Positions 48,646-60,935 of a stretch of 64,000 nucleotides of DNA are shown here, in pieces (position 1 is the stretch's first letter; each line of letters begins with the position of its first letter). Made by a program: the position numbers and the translations under genes. The DNA comes from Omphiscola glabra (lineage: Eukaryota > Mollusca > Gastropoda > Lymnaeidae), in the NCBI GenBank assembly GCA_964017045.1, contig OZ024808.1:2319666-2383665 (forward strand), read 5' to 3'. The notes below the pieces were generated by a model. That model was not told the DNA's origin and did not search any database. It worked only from the letters and a program-made list of their open reading frames with translations.

Positions 48646-51600
48646 TTAAAACAATACATAATAGATTAGCTAAATATTATTTGGAGCAAATTTCAAAAAT
48701 AAAACCAGAATCACCACTTTAACTTGAGTACTTTTTGAGCTTCAAATTTTTAAAGTGCGAGTTCGTTTGGTATTTTCTACTATGGACGAAGCCTACTCAA
48801 TCCATTATACAGGTATATTAGGTATTTTGAAAGTCACTCGCGCATCGCTTCTGCGCACTCGAAAAATTACGGAAAAACTTTTGTGGCCATTTAATAGTCG
48901 CCTTTACGGTGACCTCGGATTTATGTGTTTTACGTCACAGTTTACTAATTATAACTTCATTTTGTCATCGATTACGTTTACTGTTTGTCTTCCGGTGACG
49001 CTCATACAATTTACCCAATGAGGGGAACCCCCGTTTTTTTTTCTGAGTCACTTTTTGACTCTCGGTAAGCTACAAATGTCTTAAATACTTCTTAGTAGCA
49101 TTCATACATGATTGAAACCCAAAGACTCATGTGTATCATCTAATTTGGATTGCTAATAACTTTGAAATAGTCAATTATCCTAGCTCAATTGAATGTTACA
49201 GCACTCCACAGAAAATGGTCAACCTTCATCACGTGGAGAAAAAAAAATGGCGACCGATTTTTTGTCTTCACCGGGCTGATAGACGCGGCTCTAAATAACA
49301 TTTAATAATAGTTAAATCCTTTTGTAATCTTTAAACATCTGAATAAATCTAAGTAAATTTATAAAACATACTTTAAAAAATCATAGAATTGGATAAGATA
49401 ATACAAATAAATTGAAATTATGAATATTAAACTGATGGGAACTTGCTTTTTAATTAAAATAATAGAAATGCGAGAACTACCGGTGTCGGTGTCGTAGTCT
49501 AAGTCTACTTGCTTATTTAAGCTTAATTATTATTACACTTAATGAACCAATACTATTCTGTTACTACAAATGCACTTAAAGGAGAAATTTAAGTAATATT
49601 TTAAAATTAAATAAGGTATTTAATCATAAATTTTAAATTATTCTTAAGTACTTGTAATGACATGACATAGAATTAGAAAAAAAAATGTCTAATTATAATT
49701 AATAATAATAATAAAATAAAAAAGAAACAAGTTTTAATTAATAGAAAATTTAAATTATTTAAAAGAAATAAGAAATTGTGTAGTGTAAATTCAGGATTAT
49801 GATTTAATATGATAAGATGTTTTTCTAGGCTAATTTCAGATACAAGAGAAAATTTTCTATTGTAGAACTCGGAATTTCTTCCAAGGAGGCCCGTTTGAAT
49901 GTAGAGAAAAAATTATTTTGATTAATTTTTATTTATAATTACATTTGATTTTAGAGAAAAAAGACTACTTACCTTTTTATAAATATAAGAAGTGATTTAA
50001 AATTGAACACAAGCATATAATTCGTTCAAATTCAACAAACAAGTACCGGTAATTATTTTTTTTATCAGCAATGGTTTTTCCAATTTTTCTGTTCACATTT
50101 TGCTTAACATACCCTCAAATAATTTGTTTCAAAATACAAAGTCTTGATGTTATTTAAAAGCTTTGTTGTTCATTGTGTTTAATATTGCATTGAGAATGTT
50201 TCCTGAAAATATGGTAGCATTATCTTGTAAAATAAAAAAGTTTTGGGCAAATAAGTCAGAAATTTGGTAAGTCGGTCACACGTTTTTGTAGTAAAATACA
50301 AAGATAAAGAAGGGGGTTAAAAAATTCACTAAAAAATTCATAACTTCAATTCTATAAAAGATAGAAAGATGAAATTGGTATTTTTGCAAAGCTTATAGCT
50401 AGCCCTTCAATATGATATATCATTTATGACAATAGGACAATATTGAAAATTTTTGTCAAATTACCTAGGTATATGCTATATAATCTATATAAGGCAATGC
50501 ATCCCCTAAAATACTGTTTGGGATCTACTTATTTTGAACGTTCAACTTTGGCGCATAACTAATTAATTAAAACTTTCCCTGACCAATCAATGGTGTAATA
50601 GTTTTTGCATTGGCAACCTTTTATGAATGAAAATGAGATAGTAGTCTACAGTATAGCCATTTGCAAGTGACTGAATGGCTGCCCATGCGCATGGCCATGA
50701 CATTTTGCACACAGCAAATTATGATCATTTATAATATGGATGCTACCGTTTTTTTAACCTCAAATTAAAAAATTATACTTTCAATAACATTTATGTTCAT
50801 TCTAAAAACATAATTTATCAAATATTTTGATGTAAATAGTGGTAATAATTAAATATTTCCTATCGGCCAAAGTTGCCCCTGACAACTGTTGCACCCTACT
50901 TGATCAGTGACTGCAGTGTCACTTCGTGACTTCTTCACTTCATTACTCAGCTACCACGTGACCCATATATATTTAGTATGTTTATTCAATGTTATTTATT
51001 AAGTTTTTACTGTTATTTCTAGTTGAGCTCTTAATATTTGTGTTAAAACAAAAACAACATAAGTGACCTGAAACTAATCTGCGTCTTCTGCCATTAAAAA
51101 GGGGGCATGGTCACATCCTATACAATTTCCGATACAAATTTTTAAGTAGTCTCCCTTGCTTTACCGAAGTAACTACTTTAGTAAAAAAATTACAGTTTTT
51201 GTAAAAATAAACCAATGGCTTAGTTGAATAGAGCTAATTTTTTTAAAGAATTATAACACCAAAATCATATTATTAGCTATTGTAGTTTTAGTTATGAATT
51301 TTAAAAGTACGACTTCGTTTGTCCTTTTTTAACATGGACCGCATCTCCACATTCTGTGATCCAATTTCCGCTGTATGCATCACAAGCTATATACCTTTTG
51401 TTTTGATGATAATTTTAAAGGTCTTTTTTTAGAACTAATGCTGTAACTGTATTAAAAAATAATTTTATACAATTATAGATAAATTGTAGCTTATCTAACT
51501 ATGCAATATATGTAAATTTAATATAATGTATTAATATTTGGCTTTTCTGTTTACCAAATCTACGGCCTCCATTATACTGATATATGCTATACAGTCTATA

Positions 51601-52970
51601 TAAGGCAACACATCCCTCTTATTACTAAAACTTTGTTACGGGACTACTTATTTTGAACTTTCAACTTTGGCACATGACTAATTAATGAAAGCTATCCCTG
51701 ACCAACAGTTTAATAGTTTTTGCACATGGCAAACTTTTATGAATGAAACTCTGAGATAGAACTACGATATAGCCATTCATTATGCAAGTGACTGTGAATG
51801 ACTGCCCATGGCCATGACATTTTGCACTTTAAAAATTTATAGCTCAAAAAGGCAAGAAAATCAATTCTGGTTTAATTTTTTCTATTATTTGAAGTTTGTT
51901 CTATACAATTTTTATTTATTTTTTTTAATTTTTTATTTTTTTACTATAGTACTTACTAAGATTAAGATAGAATTCAGATTTCATCAGGATTAGGCTAATT
52001 GGCCCTAGTTTAAGAGAAGGGGCCACCCATACATGATGTCACACTAATGTAGGCCCAATTTTTACCCCATCCTGGCCCCCAAATCACCACAAATTTTGGT
52101 AAATTTGCATGATTGCATGTCATGGCAACCAAGATGGTGGCTGTGTAAAAAAAAAAGTAGTGCAAACACATGTCTGCTAAAATGGTGAAGGGAAAGAGAC
52201 AGAAATAGGAACAAAATTTTAAAATTTAATGAAATAATTTCAGCTGGTACATTTATTTCATTGCTGCAAACATAGCAACTTTATTGTATCCTCTAGATAT
52301 GCAGCAAGTGTCAATGGCCTGAGTTAAAAAATTTCATAGCTTAAAATATAGACATAATGTATTTGCTAAGTGAAAACTTCTAAAAATGTATTATAAATTA
52401 TTAAAATTCAGAATATGGCAGCATTATATGGGTAAGACCACTTAGATATAAAAGTTTTGTATTTTTGGGCAGAGAAGGCAATTGTTGAGCTTGTTCTGCT
52501 TTCATGTCATTGCTTGCAGATATCCTTGGTTGTGTAAACATGGATTGGATGATGACATTATGAACTGAAATTAAATAAATTATTCAGATTGAAAGTAAAC
52601 TAATTTTTTTTAAAAAGTTTTTTTATTGGGTCTGTTTTAATTAAACCTACTCAACTCACTGTAATCGAGTCATGAAACAGAAATTAGGAACTACTCAGAT
52701 GTGGAAAAAGTGGAAGATTTCCAAGGGCAAGTTACTCTGTTTTAGAAAACTTGGGATATATCCCATAGACCCAATAGATTTATTTTTTTTCTGAGGAGTG
52801 ATCATCAACAAAGTTCTTGCTCATTTAGCGTTTTTCATTAAAATTTATTTTCAGAGGTCCTACTTTTGACCTAAGGATATTAAATTAATATAGCATTGTG
52901 CTTAGTAAAAAAAAAAACAAGCATATGGTGTTTAGGATTTCCACCATGGGGGTGCCTAATCTGAACACAT

Positions 52971-53108
52971 ACACAGATGACAAATACTTGTTTAGTAATC
53001 AACCTTCCATTATTATACACAGATGACAAATACTTGTTTAGTAATCAAACTTCCATTATTATACACAGATGACAAATACTTGTTTAGTAATCAACCTTCC
53101 GGTGTTAT
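52971..53108. repeat. 46-bp tandem repeat, 3 units, upstream of the NEK6/7 start
   Basis: Units start at 52971, 53017 and 53063 (ACACAGATGACAAATACTTG then TTTAGTAATCAACCTTCC). It lies in the promoter or 5'UTR, 42 bp before the ATG at 53150. Confidence 0.92.
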
Positions 53109-53149
53109 ATTTGAGATATAAATTGCAGAACTAACTGGCTGACTTTAAG

Positions 53150-56100
53150 ATGGCTGAAGAGATGGAGACAGCAGAAGGAGCTGAGCTATCATCACCAATG
53201 TCCTTCAACTCTCTTGTGGCCCCACAGCATGGTAAACTGGCAAATTTTGATGTTGAGAAAAAGATTGGAAAGGGCCAGTTCTCAGAGGTTTACAGAGCCA
53301 AGTATAAACAAAATGAAGGGATGCCTCTGGCCCTTAAAAAAGTCCAGGTAAAGAAGTCGTCTAACTGGCTTTAGTTTTCAATATCAATCATTTTTTTAAC
53401 ATAGACATTAGTTTTTAGCCATCTCATTGGTTTTCATGACTCAGTCTAATAATTCATTTTATTGTTGTGATTTAATTACCCACACTGAAATGATTGTAAA
53501 TTGTGTTACAGATTTATTGTTTTGATTTAATTACCCACACTGAAATGATTGTAAATTGTGTTACAGATTTATTGTTGTGATTTAATTACCCACACTGAAA
53601 TGATTGTAAATTGTGTTACAGATTTATTGTTGTGATTTAATTACCCACACTGCAATGATTGTAAATTGTGTTACAGATTTTTGAGATGATGGATGCCAAA
53701 GCCAGAAATGACTGCATGAAAGAAATAGACTTGCTGAAAGTAACTATTAGCATTAACATGTTGTTATGCTGGAATTTTCAATCTTGTTTTTTAAATTTGT
53801 ACTTTTGTTAAGCAAGTACAATATTTGTAGCAGTCAATGTTCTTGCTTATTTAATATATTTATTGTTTGATTTATATCTTAAGCTAGCACACACATTTTA
53901 AAAAATATATGTGTTGTTAGCAATGAGTTATTAAGCTTAAACTATCTGTATTGCTTTTAAGCAACTGGACCATCCAAATGTGATCAAATACCTGGACTCA
54001 TTTATTGAGAATAATGAACTGAACATAGTCCTGGAGTTGGCTGATGCAGGAGACCTGCAGAGGATGATAAGGGTGAGTCTGTCAAGGTTCATTTTTTCCC
54101 TTTCAATCTAATACAAAATCATGCAAAAGTTTCCTCTGTACTTTAAAAGTCAATCACTTTTCAATTTTAAGTAAATTGAAAAATTGCAAGGAAATTAAAT
54201 AAATATTTATATGTATGCACCTTTATTGATTAACTTGTTCATCTGCATTGTATTTCACTATTTTTTTTATATTACCAAAATAACCATTGCTATACGATAG
54301 TCAGGAATTCTTTTATTTTTTTGTTGGGAAAAGTAGGGAATTTAGTTTTTTTAAAAGAGTGGGAACCGTGAAGTTAACCTTGAATCTATATTATTAAGTG
54401 CTTGTGAAATTGATTGTTGATTAATTTTATGAATCTGTTTCAGCACTTCAAAAAGCAGTGTCGACTTATCCCTGAGAAGACTATATGGAAATATTTTGTC
54501 CAAATTTGTAGTGCTTTGGATCATATGCACTCAAAGAGGATTATGCACAGAGGTTAGGATTGTCTAATTCTACACTTTTTTGTTTAGCTTATTTTAAAAT
54601 TATTTAAGCTTGTGTCAAATAGTAATGTTTCTATAAAAATGTGCTCATTTAAAGAAAATATTTTTATTTTCCTCTTTTCAACCATGATGTCATCAGCCAT
54701 TTTTATTTCATAAGTCTGTATAAACTTCTTTCCTTTTGATGACCTGGTCATCTTTTCTGAAACAAATTAGATATCAAACCTGCCAATGTTTTCATCACTG
54801 CCCAAGGGATTGTTAAGCTGGGTGACCTTGGCCTTGGGAGGTTTTTCAGTTCCAAAACTACAGCCGCCATGTCTTTGGGTTTGTATTTTTAAAATAATTT
54901 TCTAATATCTTATTTAAGATTATTCTTAAAGTTAGAGATTTAAAAGTGTGATGAAAAAAATGATCTGTTTGTTCTCAAAGCATGTATTTATTTATTTTTA
55001 CATGTGTATATTTGTATTGACATTGAATGAGTTGCTTCTCATCACATTGAATGAGTGTCTTCTCATCACATTTTAGTTGGGACACCTTACTACATGTCAC
55101 CTGAGAGAATCCATGAGAAGGCTTATAATTTCAAGTCTGATATTTGGTCCTTGGGATGTCTGCTGTATGAGGTAATAACTCTTGTCTCTACCTGTCAGGA
55201 TATCCTCAATTCATTTCCAATTTTTTGTTGTTTAATTACATATAGTGCATTTAGTATTCATTATTAACTAAGGCTGGAATACATCAAAGAGAATGTTTTA
55301 AATTTTAGGACAATTTACCTTAGATTGGAACAAAAACGAAATGTTTAAAATGGTATAAGACAAGAATGTAGATTCTGCAATGCTTCTAACCAATATAAGA
55401 GGTATTTTAAACTTATTCACCAATGCTTTATTTCTATTTGTTGAAAAGATAACATTTTCTAACCAATCAATAAAATAAAATCTGTGTCCCATGAACATGA
55501 AGATATATTGGCACTATATATACATAAAATGTATACCCTGTGTTTTTTTGTTTTTTTTGAAAATGTATTGCATTCAGAGTATATTTGTCCACTGAAGTCA
55601 CCAAAAAAAGAATTTAGTGCTCAATTTAGAAAACTGATGTTGAAATTAAATGGACTTCTGGCATTTACAATGTTTTTTTGCAACTGTATTTTTAAAAAAA
55701 ATCTATTGCTTGAAGCATTGTAGGCTGTAGATGTTGTAAGCAAATTCATTATTGCTCTTCAAATTTGACATTACTTTCACCATCTTTCATATGTGGAATC
55801 TCTGAGTTTCAAACTACTGCTAATAAGTTATGCATTTTACTTCTCCAATTTATTTGTGTTCAGATTGTATTGTATGTATAAATAAGGCGCTTAGTAATTC
55901 TTTTTATCACCATGACGTCAATACAATCTACATTCCATGTTTTACAGATGACTTCAATTCAATCTCTTTTATGTTTTACAGATGACATCAATACAATCTC
56001 TATTATGTTTTACAAATAACTTCAATTCAATCTCTATTATGTTTTACAGATGACATCAATACAATCTCTATTATGTTTTATAGATGACATCAATACAATC

Positions 56101-57150
56101 TCTATTATGTTTTACAGATGACATAAATACAATCTCTATTATGTTTTACAGATGACATCAATACATTCTCTATTCTATGTTTTACAGATGGCAGCACTAC
56201 AGTCGCCATTCTATGGTGATAAGATGAACCTGTTTTCCTTGTGTAAGAAAATCGAGCAGTGTGATTATCCTCCCCTGCCAGCTGATTGTTATTCTGAGCA
56301 GGTAAATGTCTCGAAATATTTTATTGTTGGTAGAATTATCTTTTTAAAAATGATTTAAAATTGTACAGTACGTTATATACCGTACCTTAAGACGCACCTT
56401 CATTTTTAGGCAATTTTTAAGAAAAATAAAATTTTACCATTTATATTAATTTTGAGTATAAGGCAAACATGAATTTTGGAGGCATTTTTTCGAAGAAAAT
56501 AGTGCGTCTTATAGTCCATAAAATACGGAATATATTATGTTTTCTCGTGGAGTGTGCTTGAAAATTTTTTTTATACTCTATAATCTGATTGGAAATACAA
56601 ACATTGATGCTAAACCAGCACGTTTTATAGACAGTGACATGTATTCCTGACTTGCCCCGTTTCCTTTTACCTGACCCTATAATAAATTAAAACTTCTTGT
56701 TACTGAGCTTCACAAGAGAAATTCCCTTGCCTCACATATTTCACAAAATATAATAATCATACATAAAGATACAACCTTAGCAAAGTGCACACCCGCCAGG
56801 TTGGAACAGCTGAACAAATAAATATTTTGAATTACAAAGGAATCTAGTCTAGAGAAAGTTTGCTGGTGTTGATTACACCATATGTTCTTTTCATCTCATG
56901 AAGGGGGTAGCAAGTGCAGACAAATGTTGATTACAACTATAATAGTTATTTCACATCCTTGTTTTTTTAGCTGCGTTCTTTGGTCAACATGTGCATCAAC
57001 CCTGACCCTGACCAGCGTCCAGACGTCAAGTACGTCTATGAAGTGGCCAAGAAAATGTACCACATGTTTGAACAACAGCAGCAGCAAAGACAACTACAGG
57101 TGCAGCAACAGCAGCAAGTCACCCAGATGCAGCAGCAAGTGGCTCAGTAG
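53150..57150 (+). CDS. NEK6/7: NIMA-related kinase 6/7, complete, 8 exons
   Basis: Ser/Thr kinase of mitotic spindle function; the vertebrate NEK7 paralogue also serves the NLRP3 inflammasome. Exons: 53150-53347, 53677-53739, 53962-54072, 54444-54552, 54771-54878, 55077-55171, 56188-56301, 56971-57150. Phases agree; 325 aa (human NEK7 302). Glycine loop GKGQFSEVY (40-48), ATP lysine K63 in ALKKV, HRD with catalytic D161, metal-binding DLG at D179, activation-loop S195 before [12 protein letters not shown]: the same residue numbers as human NEK7. [11 protein letters not shown] and [11 protein letters not shown] also fit. Only a short N-terminal extension precedes the kinase domain, as in NEK6/7 rather than other NEKs. 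Odd: after the domain there is a Gln-rich tail ([17 protein letters not shown] and on to VAQ) absent from vertebrates. Two introns carry arrays copied from exon acceptors. The 3'UTR has a 42-bp minisatellite. Confidence 0.97.
53457..53685. repeat. 55-bp array containing the NEK6/7 exon 2 acceptor
   Basis: Four near-identical 55-bp units ending in TTGTGTTACAG|ATTT. Acceptor-like sites end at 53511, 53566, 53621 and 53676, exactly 55 bp apart; only the last opens onto the coding exon (ATTTTTGAG). Confidence 0.96.
55910..56215. repeat. 34-bp array made from the acceptor and start of NEK6/7 exon 7
   Basis: About 8 units of ATGACATCAATACAATCTCT then ATTATGTTTTACAG. Acceptor-like sites end at 55947, 55981, 56049, 56083, 56117, 56151 and 56187 (real); the 56015 one is mutated to ACAA. 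The first 28 bases of exon 7 (ATGGCAGCACTACAGTCGCC and on) align with the unit. Confidence 0.95.
56379..56526. mobile_element. Putative miniature inverted-repeat element
   Basis: Ends CCGTACCTTAAGACGCACC and GTGCGTCTTATAGTCC...AAAATACGG are imperfect inverted repeats with a gap. The superfamily is not assigned and no clear target duplication is seen. It lies in NEK6/7 intron 7. Confidence 0.4.
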
Positions 57151-57769
57151 AAATGGTCAGTGTTTTTTCACAGGTCAGTTAGGGAGATGTCTTTGTAGGC
57201 TTCTGTTTACCATTATCTGACTTGGTAGTGAAACCTTTTTTCACCAAGTGATCATTCCAGCCATGCTGACCGACTGCTGTGATTAGATCAAGTTTTTCTG
57301 TGCATGTCTAGTTTTACAAGTCAGTGATTGATGTGCAGTATTACATAGCATTTAGATCTATTAAGCAGTCCCCCTTTGTGTCATTTGGTGTGAGTTTGGA
57401 GCTATTGAAAATGGTTTTAAGTAAATCATCAAAACGTTGTTTATACAAATGCTAATTTACTCATTGACACTTGTATTTATTCACGGCTATGTTTAGCCTA
57501 CAATTTTAGGACACTGCTAAGAGGGGGGTCTGAATTGTTAATTATTTCCTATCATTTTAATGTTAGCCAATCATAGTTCACTTGAACATGTCTGTCTTTC
57601 TCGTTCACCAGTTTTTGTACAATTATTTCCTGTGTACATCAGAATATTTGAGTCCAGTTTAAATGTACTATCTGTACACTGACATTTCCCCTGCCTTTGT
57701 CACCATTCATTGACAGATATAAGGCTCTACCACTCTGTGACTTCAGCTAGTTTGGTTTTTTTTTCTGCT

Positions 57770-58030
57770 GTAATATTGTTAGCTTCCTGGTTAGTTTACT
57801 GTGTGGCCACGCAGATGATGTTAGCTTCCTGGTTAGTTCACTGTGTGGCCACGCAGATGATGTTAGCTTCCTGGTTAGTTCACTGTGTGGCCACGCAGAT
57901 GATGTTAGCTTCCTGGTTAGTTCACTGTGTGGCCACGCAGATGATGTTAGCTTCCTGGTTAGTTCACTGTGTGGCCACGCAGATGATGTCAGCTTCCTGG
58001 TTAGTTCACTGTGTGGCCACGCAGATGATT
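57770..58030. repeat. 42-bp minisatellite in the NEK6/7 3' flank
   Basis: About 6 near-perfect units of TTAGCTTCCTGGTTAGTTCA plus CTGTGTGGCCACGCAGATGATG. The unit is a multiple of three, so a short frame reading LASWLVHCVATQMM stays open; it is not a gene. Confidence 0.95.
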
Positions 58031-58995
58031 TTCATAACAATGATACTCTCCTTTAATATTTGTGCCTATTAAAATTTAGACTTGTAAATGAAGTGTTCCC
58101 GACAGAATCAATATAGATTGTTCAATATTGTTATTTTATAGATTTTCATTATTTCTTTTGGCCCATATAAATTATACATCAATATAGATTGTTTAATATT
58201 GTTATAAATTTTCATTTGTTCCCTATATATTTATACACTAATTTTTAAATTTTTCATCCTCCGTCCATGCTTACAACTAGTCTAGTTGGTTCTGATATTT
58301 GCATGACAAGTGTCTTGTGTGAGGGAGTATGTAATATTTATTGTTATAGCATTGTGTGACGGCCAACTACTGTTAGGAGGTAACAGCTTCAATATTGTAC
58401 TATAGCTAAGGGTTGTCAGGAATTCTCAGCTATAAGACATTGTGATAGCTTATAGCTGTCTGGAATTCTCAGCTATACTGACGTGTGTGATAGCTAAGAG
58501 CTGTCTGGAACTATCAGCTATAATATTGTGTAAGGGCTAAAAATGATCACATCTCAGCGATAAAAATATGTGAAGGCTAACTAACCTATTGTGGTCCTCG
58601 TATTTCATCTCATCGTTAACTATTTTAGCGTACACTTTTAGAGAGTGCTTGTATTCTACCATAAATTTCTGAGTCATGTTACATGCACTATATATTTGTA
58701 TATAAAAGATGACTAGTTTAGCCTATCTCTCAGCCAACTGATTTTGTAACCCATGTGACTTGTAGGTCTGGTACAATGGGAGCTATTGCCTAGCTGGTAG
58801 AATGAACTAAGCAGTTTACTGTGCAGTGTTTTCTAGTTTGATTTTTACACAATATATTATTAACCACTGGCTTGCACCACACTCTTTGTGTGCCATTGTT
58901 TAATTTTGTTGGCCATGAGCCATATACATTTGTATATTTAATTTGATTGTTACAAATAATGTGACTTGGTTACTGACTTAAATTATTGAATAGAG

Positions 58996-59174
58996 CAGTG
59001 GTTCTCAACCTTCATAATGGCACGACCCTTTAATACAGCTCCTCATGTTGTGGCGACCCCCAGCCACAAAATTATTTTCCTTGCTACTTAATAACTGTAG
59101 AGCATATGTGTTTTCAAATGGTCTTAGGCGACCCCTGAGAAAGGGTCGTGCGACCCACAGGTTTAGAACTGCTG
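58996..59174. mobile_element. SPIN-like non-autonomous hAT element, second copy, 179 bp
   Basis: Starts CAGTGGTTCTCAACCTTCAT and ends GGTTTAGAACTGCTG; it is alignable along its length with the copy at 24620-24803. The flanking 8-mers GAATAGAG and GTTTAGAG match at 6 of 8 positions, so this copy is older. Confidence 0.88.
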
Positions 59175-60559
59175 GTTTAGAGAGTCCTTTGCAGTATTTA
59201 TTGGAATAAGTGAATTTTCTTTGGTTGGTATATTTAGATGTAAAATTGTATGCTTAAAACATGAATGTGAGCTGCTAAGGTCATGATTCATGCAACTGCT
59301 TATCTAAATAGTGGAGTATGGAGACAGTCCTCATTTGGCATTTTGCTAATTCATGACCATCTCCCTTCATTAATGACCCTATACATTCAATCATGCACTC
59401 CATTCAATCATGAACAATCTCCCTTTATTCATGACTATCCTCTGTTTTTCAGTGAGATTTGTTAAAAGTTGCCTTATTTATTGATCCATAATTTTATTTT
59501 AAAAAAACTGCTAAATTTTTCTATTTGAGATTTTTCCTTTGTTATATTTTTAGTGCCTTTATTTCAAGTATTATGTGTTCTTTATTTGTATATGTATTTC
59601 TTGCTGCAATAGTTGATTGGTACAGATCATTAGCATGACCACAGATCATTAGCATGGCCACCCCAATAACAAGTCACCAGGGGAGGTGTATTTGAATCAT
59701 TAATGATCTCGTCCTCAATTATTGGCATCACAAGAAATGGGCCAGAAGTATTTGTACTATTATAATATTTTTTATTTGACCCAATGATGTGATATTTTAG
59801 CTTAAACCAAATGCATGATTTTATTATCATAAACCGTCCGTGAACTTCTCATGTGACCACAGATGATGGATCTTGTGACCACAGGTTCTTGATCTGTAAT
59901 GCTTAACATTCTCTCCATCTATATAGAAAATAATAAGCTGAAAAATGTGTCAGGAACCTCTGAATAATGAGTACCAAAAATAGAAATTAGATATGTGACC
60001 CAGTTTTTAAATTTTAATTGTCCATGGAAGATTTCATCACAAAATATCTGTGTTTTTTTTTAAGAGATGAAAATTCATTATTTGTCCATTTTTGGTAAAA
60101 ATTAGCTATTGCAGGGTGGTTAGCTACCAAGAAGAATATGGAGGTGACACAGAGTTGGCTATAACTGTATGAATTTACGATAAAACTCATGAAAATTGAT
60201 GGTACGTAATCTTAACAAGGAATATAAAATCTTTTAAAACAAATTCTAATCTATTCAAGGCAGGGGTTTCCAAAAGAATATAGGGTGATTCAAATTGAAT
60301 TGTTTTATCTTTTCACTTCCTTGATCACAGTAAGGAGTCAGAGATTATCCACCGCCAACATTTTTTACTGTTCACACGTTATACAAATTTGTTATCACTG
60401 GGCTAAATATCTTCAACATTCCACGTTGTCTCAGCTGATTTTTTCTGTCGTAGAGATTTTATTTATGAAGGGTTGAACCGTGAAAGAAATAAAAACTATT
60501 TTCGTGAATTGTTTTGTGTTTACAGTCTTCATGAACAAATGATCGTAGAAACAGTTGAC

Positions 60560-60935
60560 CAAGACTTTAGCTTCTGGTATTATAATTCACTCTTGTTGAC
60601 CCACTGCCACCCTCTGCTGGCTAGATGAATAATTGACCAAGACATTAGGTACTGGCAGTGGCGTAACAACGGCTTGGCATTAGGGCAGTTGCCAAGGGCG
60701 CCGGCCTGCGCCAGTTTAAAAGGGCTCCGCTAAATCTCTAATTTTTAAATTTTCATTATTTAAAAATAAATTAGCCAAGGGGGCCAAAAACCCAGTTACG
60801 CCTCTGGGTACTGGTATTATAATTCACTCTTGTTGACCCACTGCCACCTTCTGCTGGCTAGATGAACAGTTGACCAAGATATTAGCTACTGGTATTACAA
60901 TTCACTCTTGTTGACCCACTGCCACCTTCTGATAG
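60560..60935. repeat. About 85-bp tandem repeat, 3 units, split by a hAT insertion
   Basis: Units contain TATTATAATTCACTCTTGTT, GACCCACTGCCACC and TGCTGGCTAGATGAA. The first unit is separated from the next two by the element at 60656-60806. Confidence 0.88.
60656..60806. mobile_element. hAT miniature element, 151 bp, perfect TSD
   Basis: Ends CAGTGGCGTAAC and GTTACGCCTCTG (11 of 12 paired). A perfect 8-bp target duplication GGTACTGG lies at 60648-60655 and 60807-60814. It is inserted within a tandem repeat unit. Confidence 0.93.

Larger units (their letters stand above)
45902..51832. repeat. Interrupted tandem array of a long (about 1.3-kb) repeat unit
   Basis: Four blocks recur in the same order and orientation. 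X (AAGTACGACTTCGTTTGTCC): 45902-46064, 46065-46227, 51173-51330, with a decayed trace near 48750. Z (CGCATCGCCACATTCTGTGA): 46228-46450, 47564-47745, 51331-51540. Y (CTACTTATTTTGAACTTTCA): 46484-47135, 50466-51120, 51590-51832. W (AGTAGTCTCCCTTGCTTTAC): 47512-47560, 51127-51170. X is itself duplicated at a 163-bp step. Between about 47745 and 50465 other DNA, including the transposon at 47889, interrupts the array. It codes for nothing recognisable. Confidence 0.8.
44478..53149. other. Large intergenic region between SAPCD2 and NEK6/7
   Basis: About 8.7 kb of mostly very AT-rich DNA. It holds one exon-like stretch (45420-45532), an interrupted long-unit repeat (45902-51832) and a 757-bp transposon with a 9-bp duplication (47889-48645). 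A 46-bp triplet repeat (52971-53108) precedes the kinase start. No other coding exon recognised. Confidence 0.6.

Noticed and set aside
48755..49021. 88-codon frame in the SAPCD2-NEK6/7 space
   Set aside because: It starts inside a decayed copy of repeat block X and shows no recognisable protein feature.
57710..58072. 120-codon frame after NEK6/7
   Set aside because: A 42-bp repeat in the 3' flank keeps it open; the same peptide is repeated six times.
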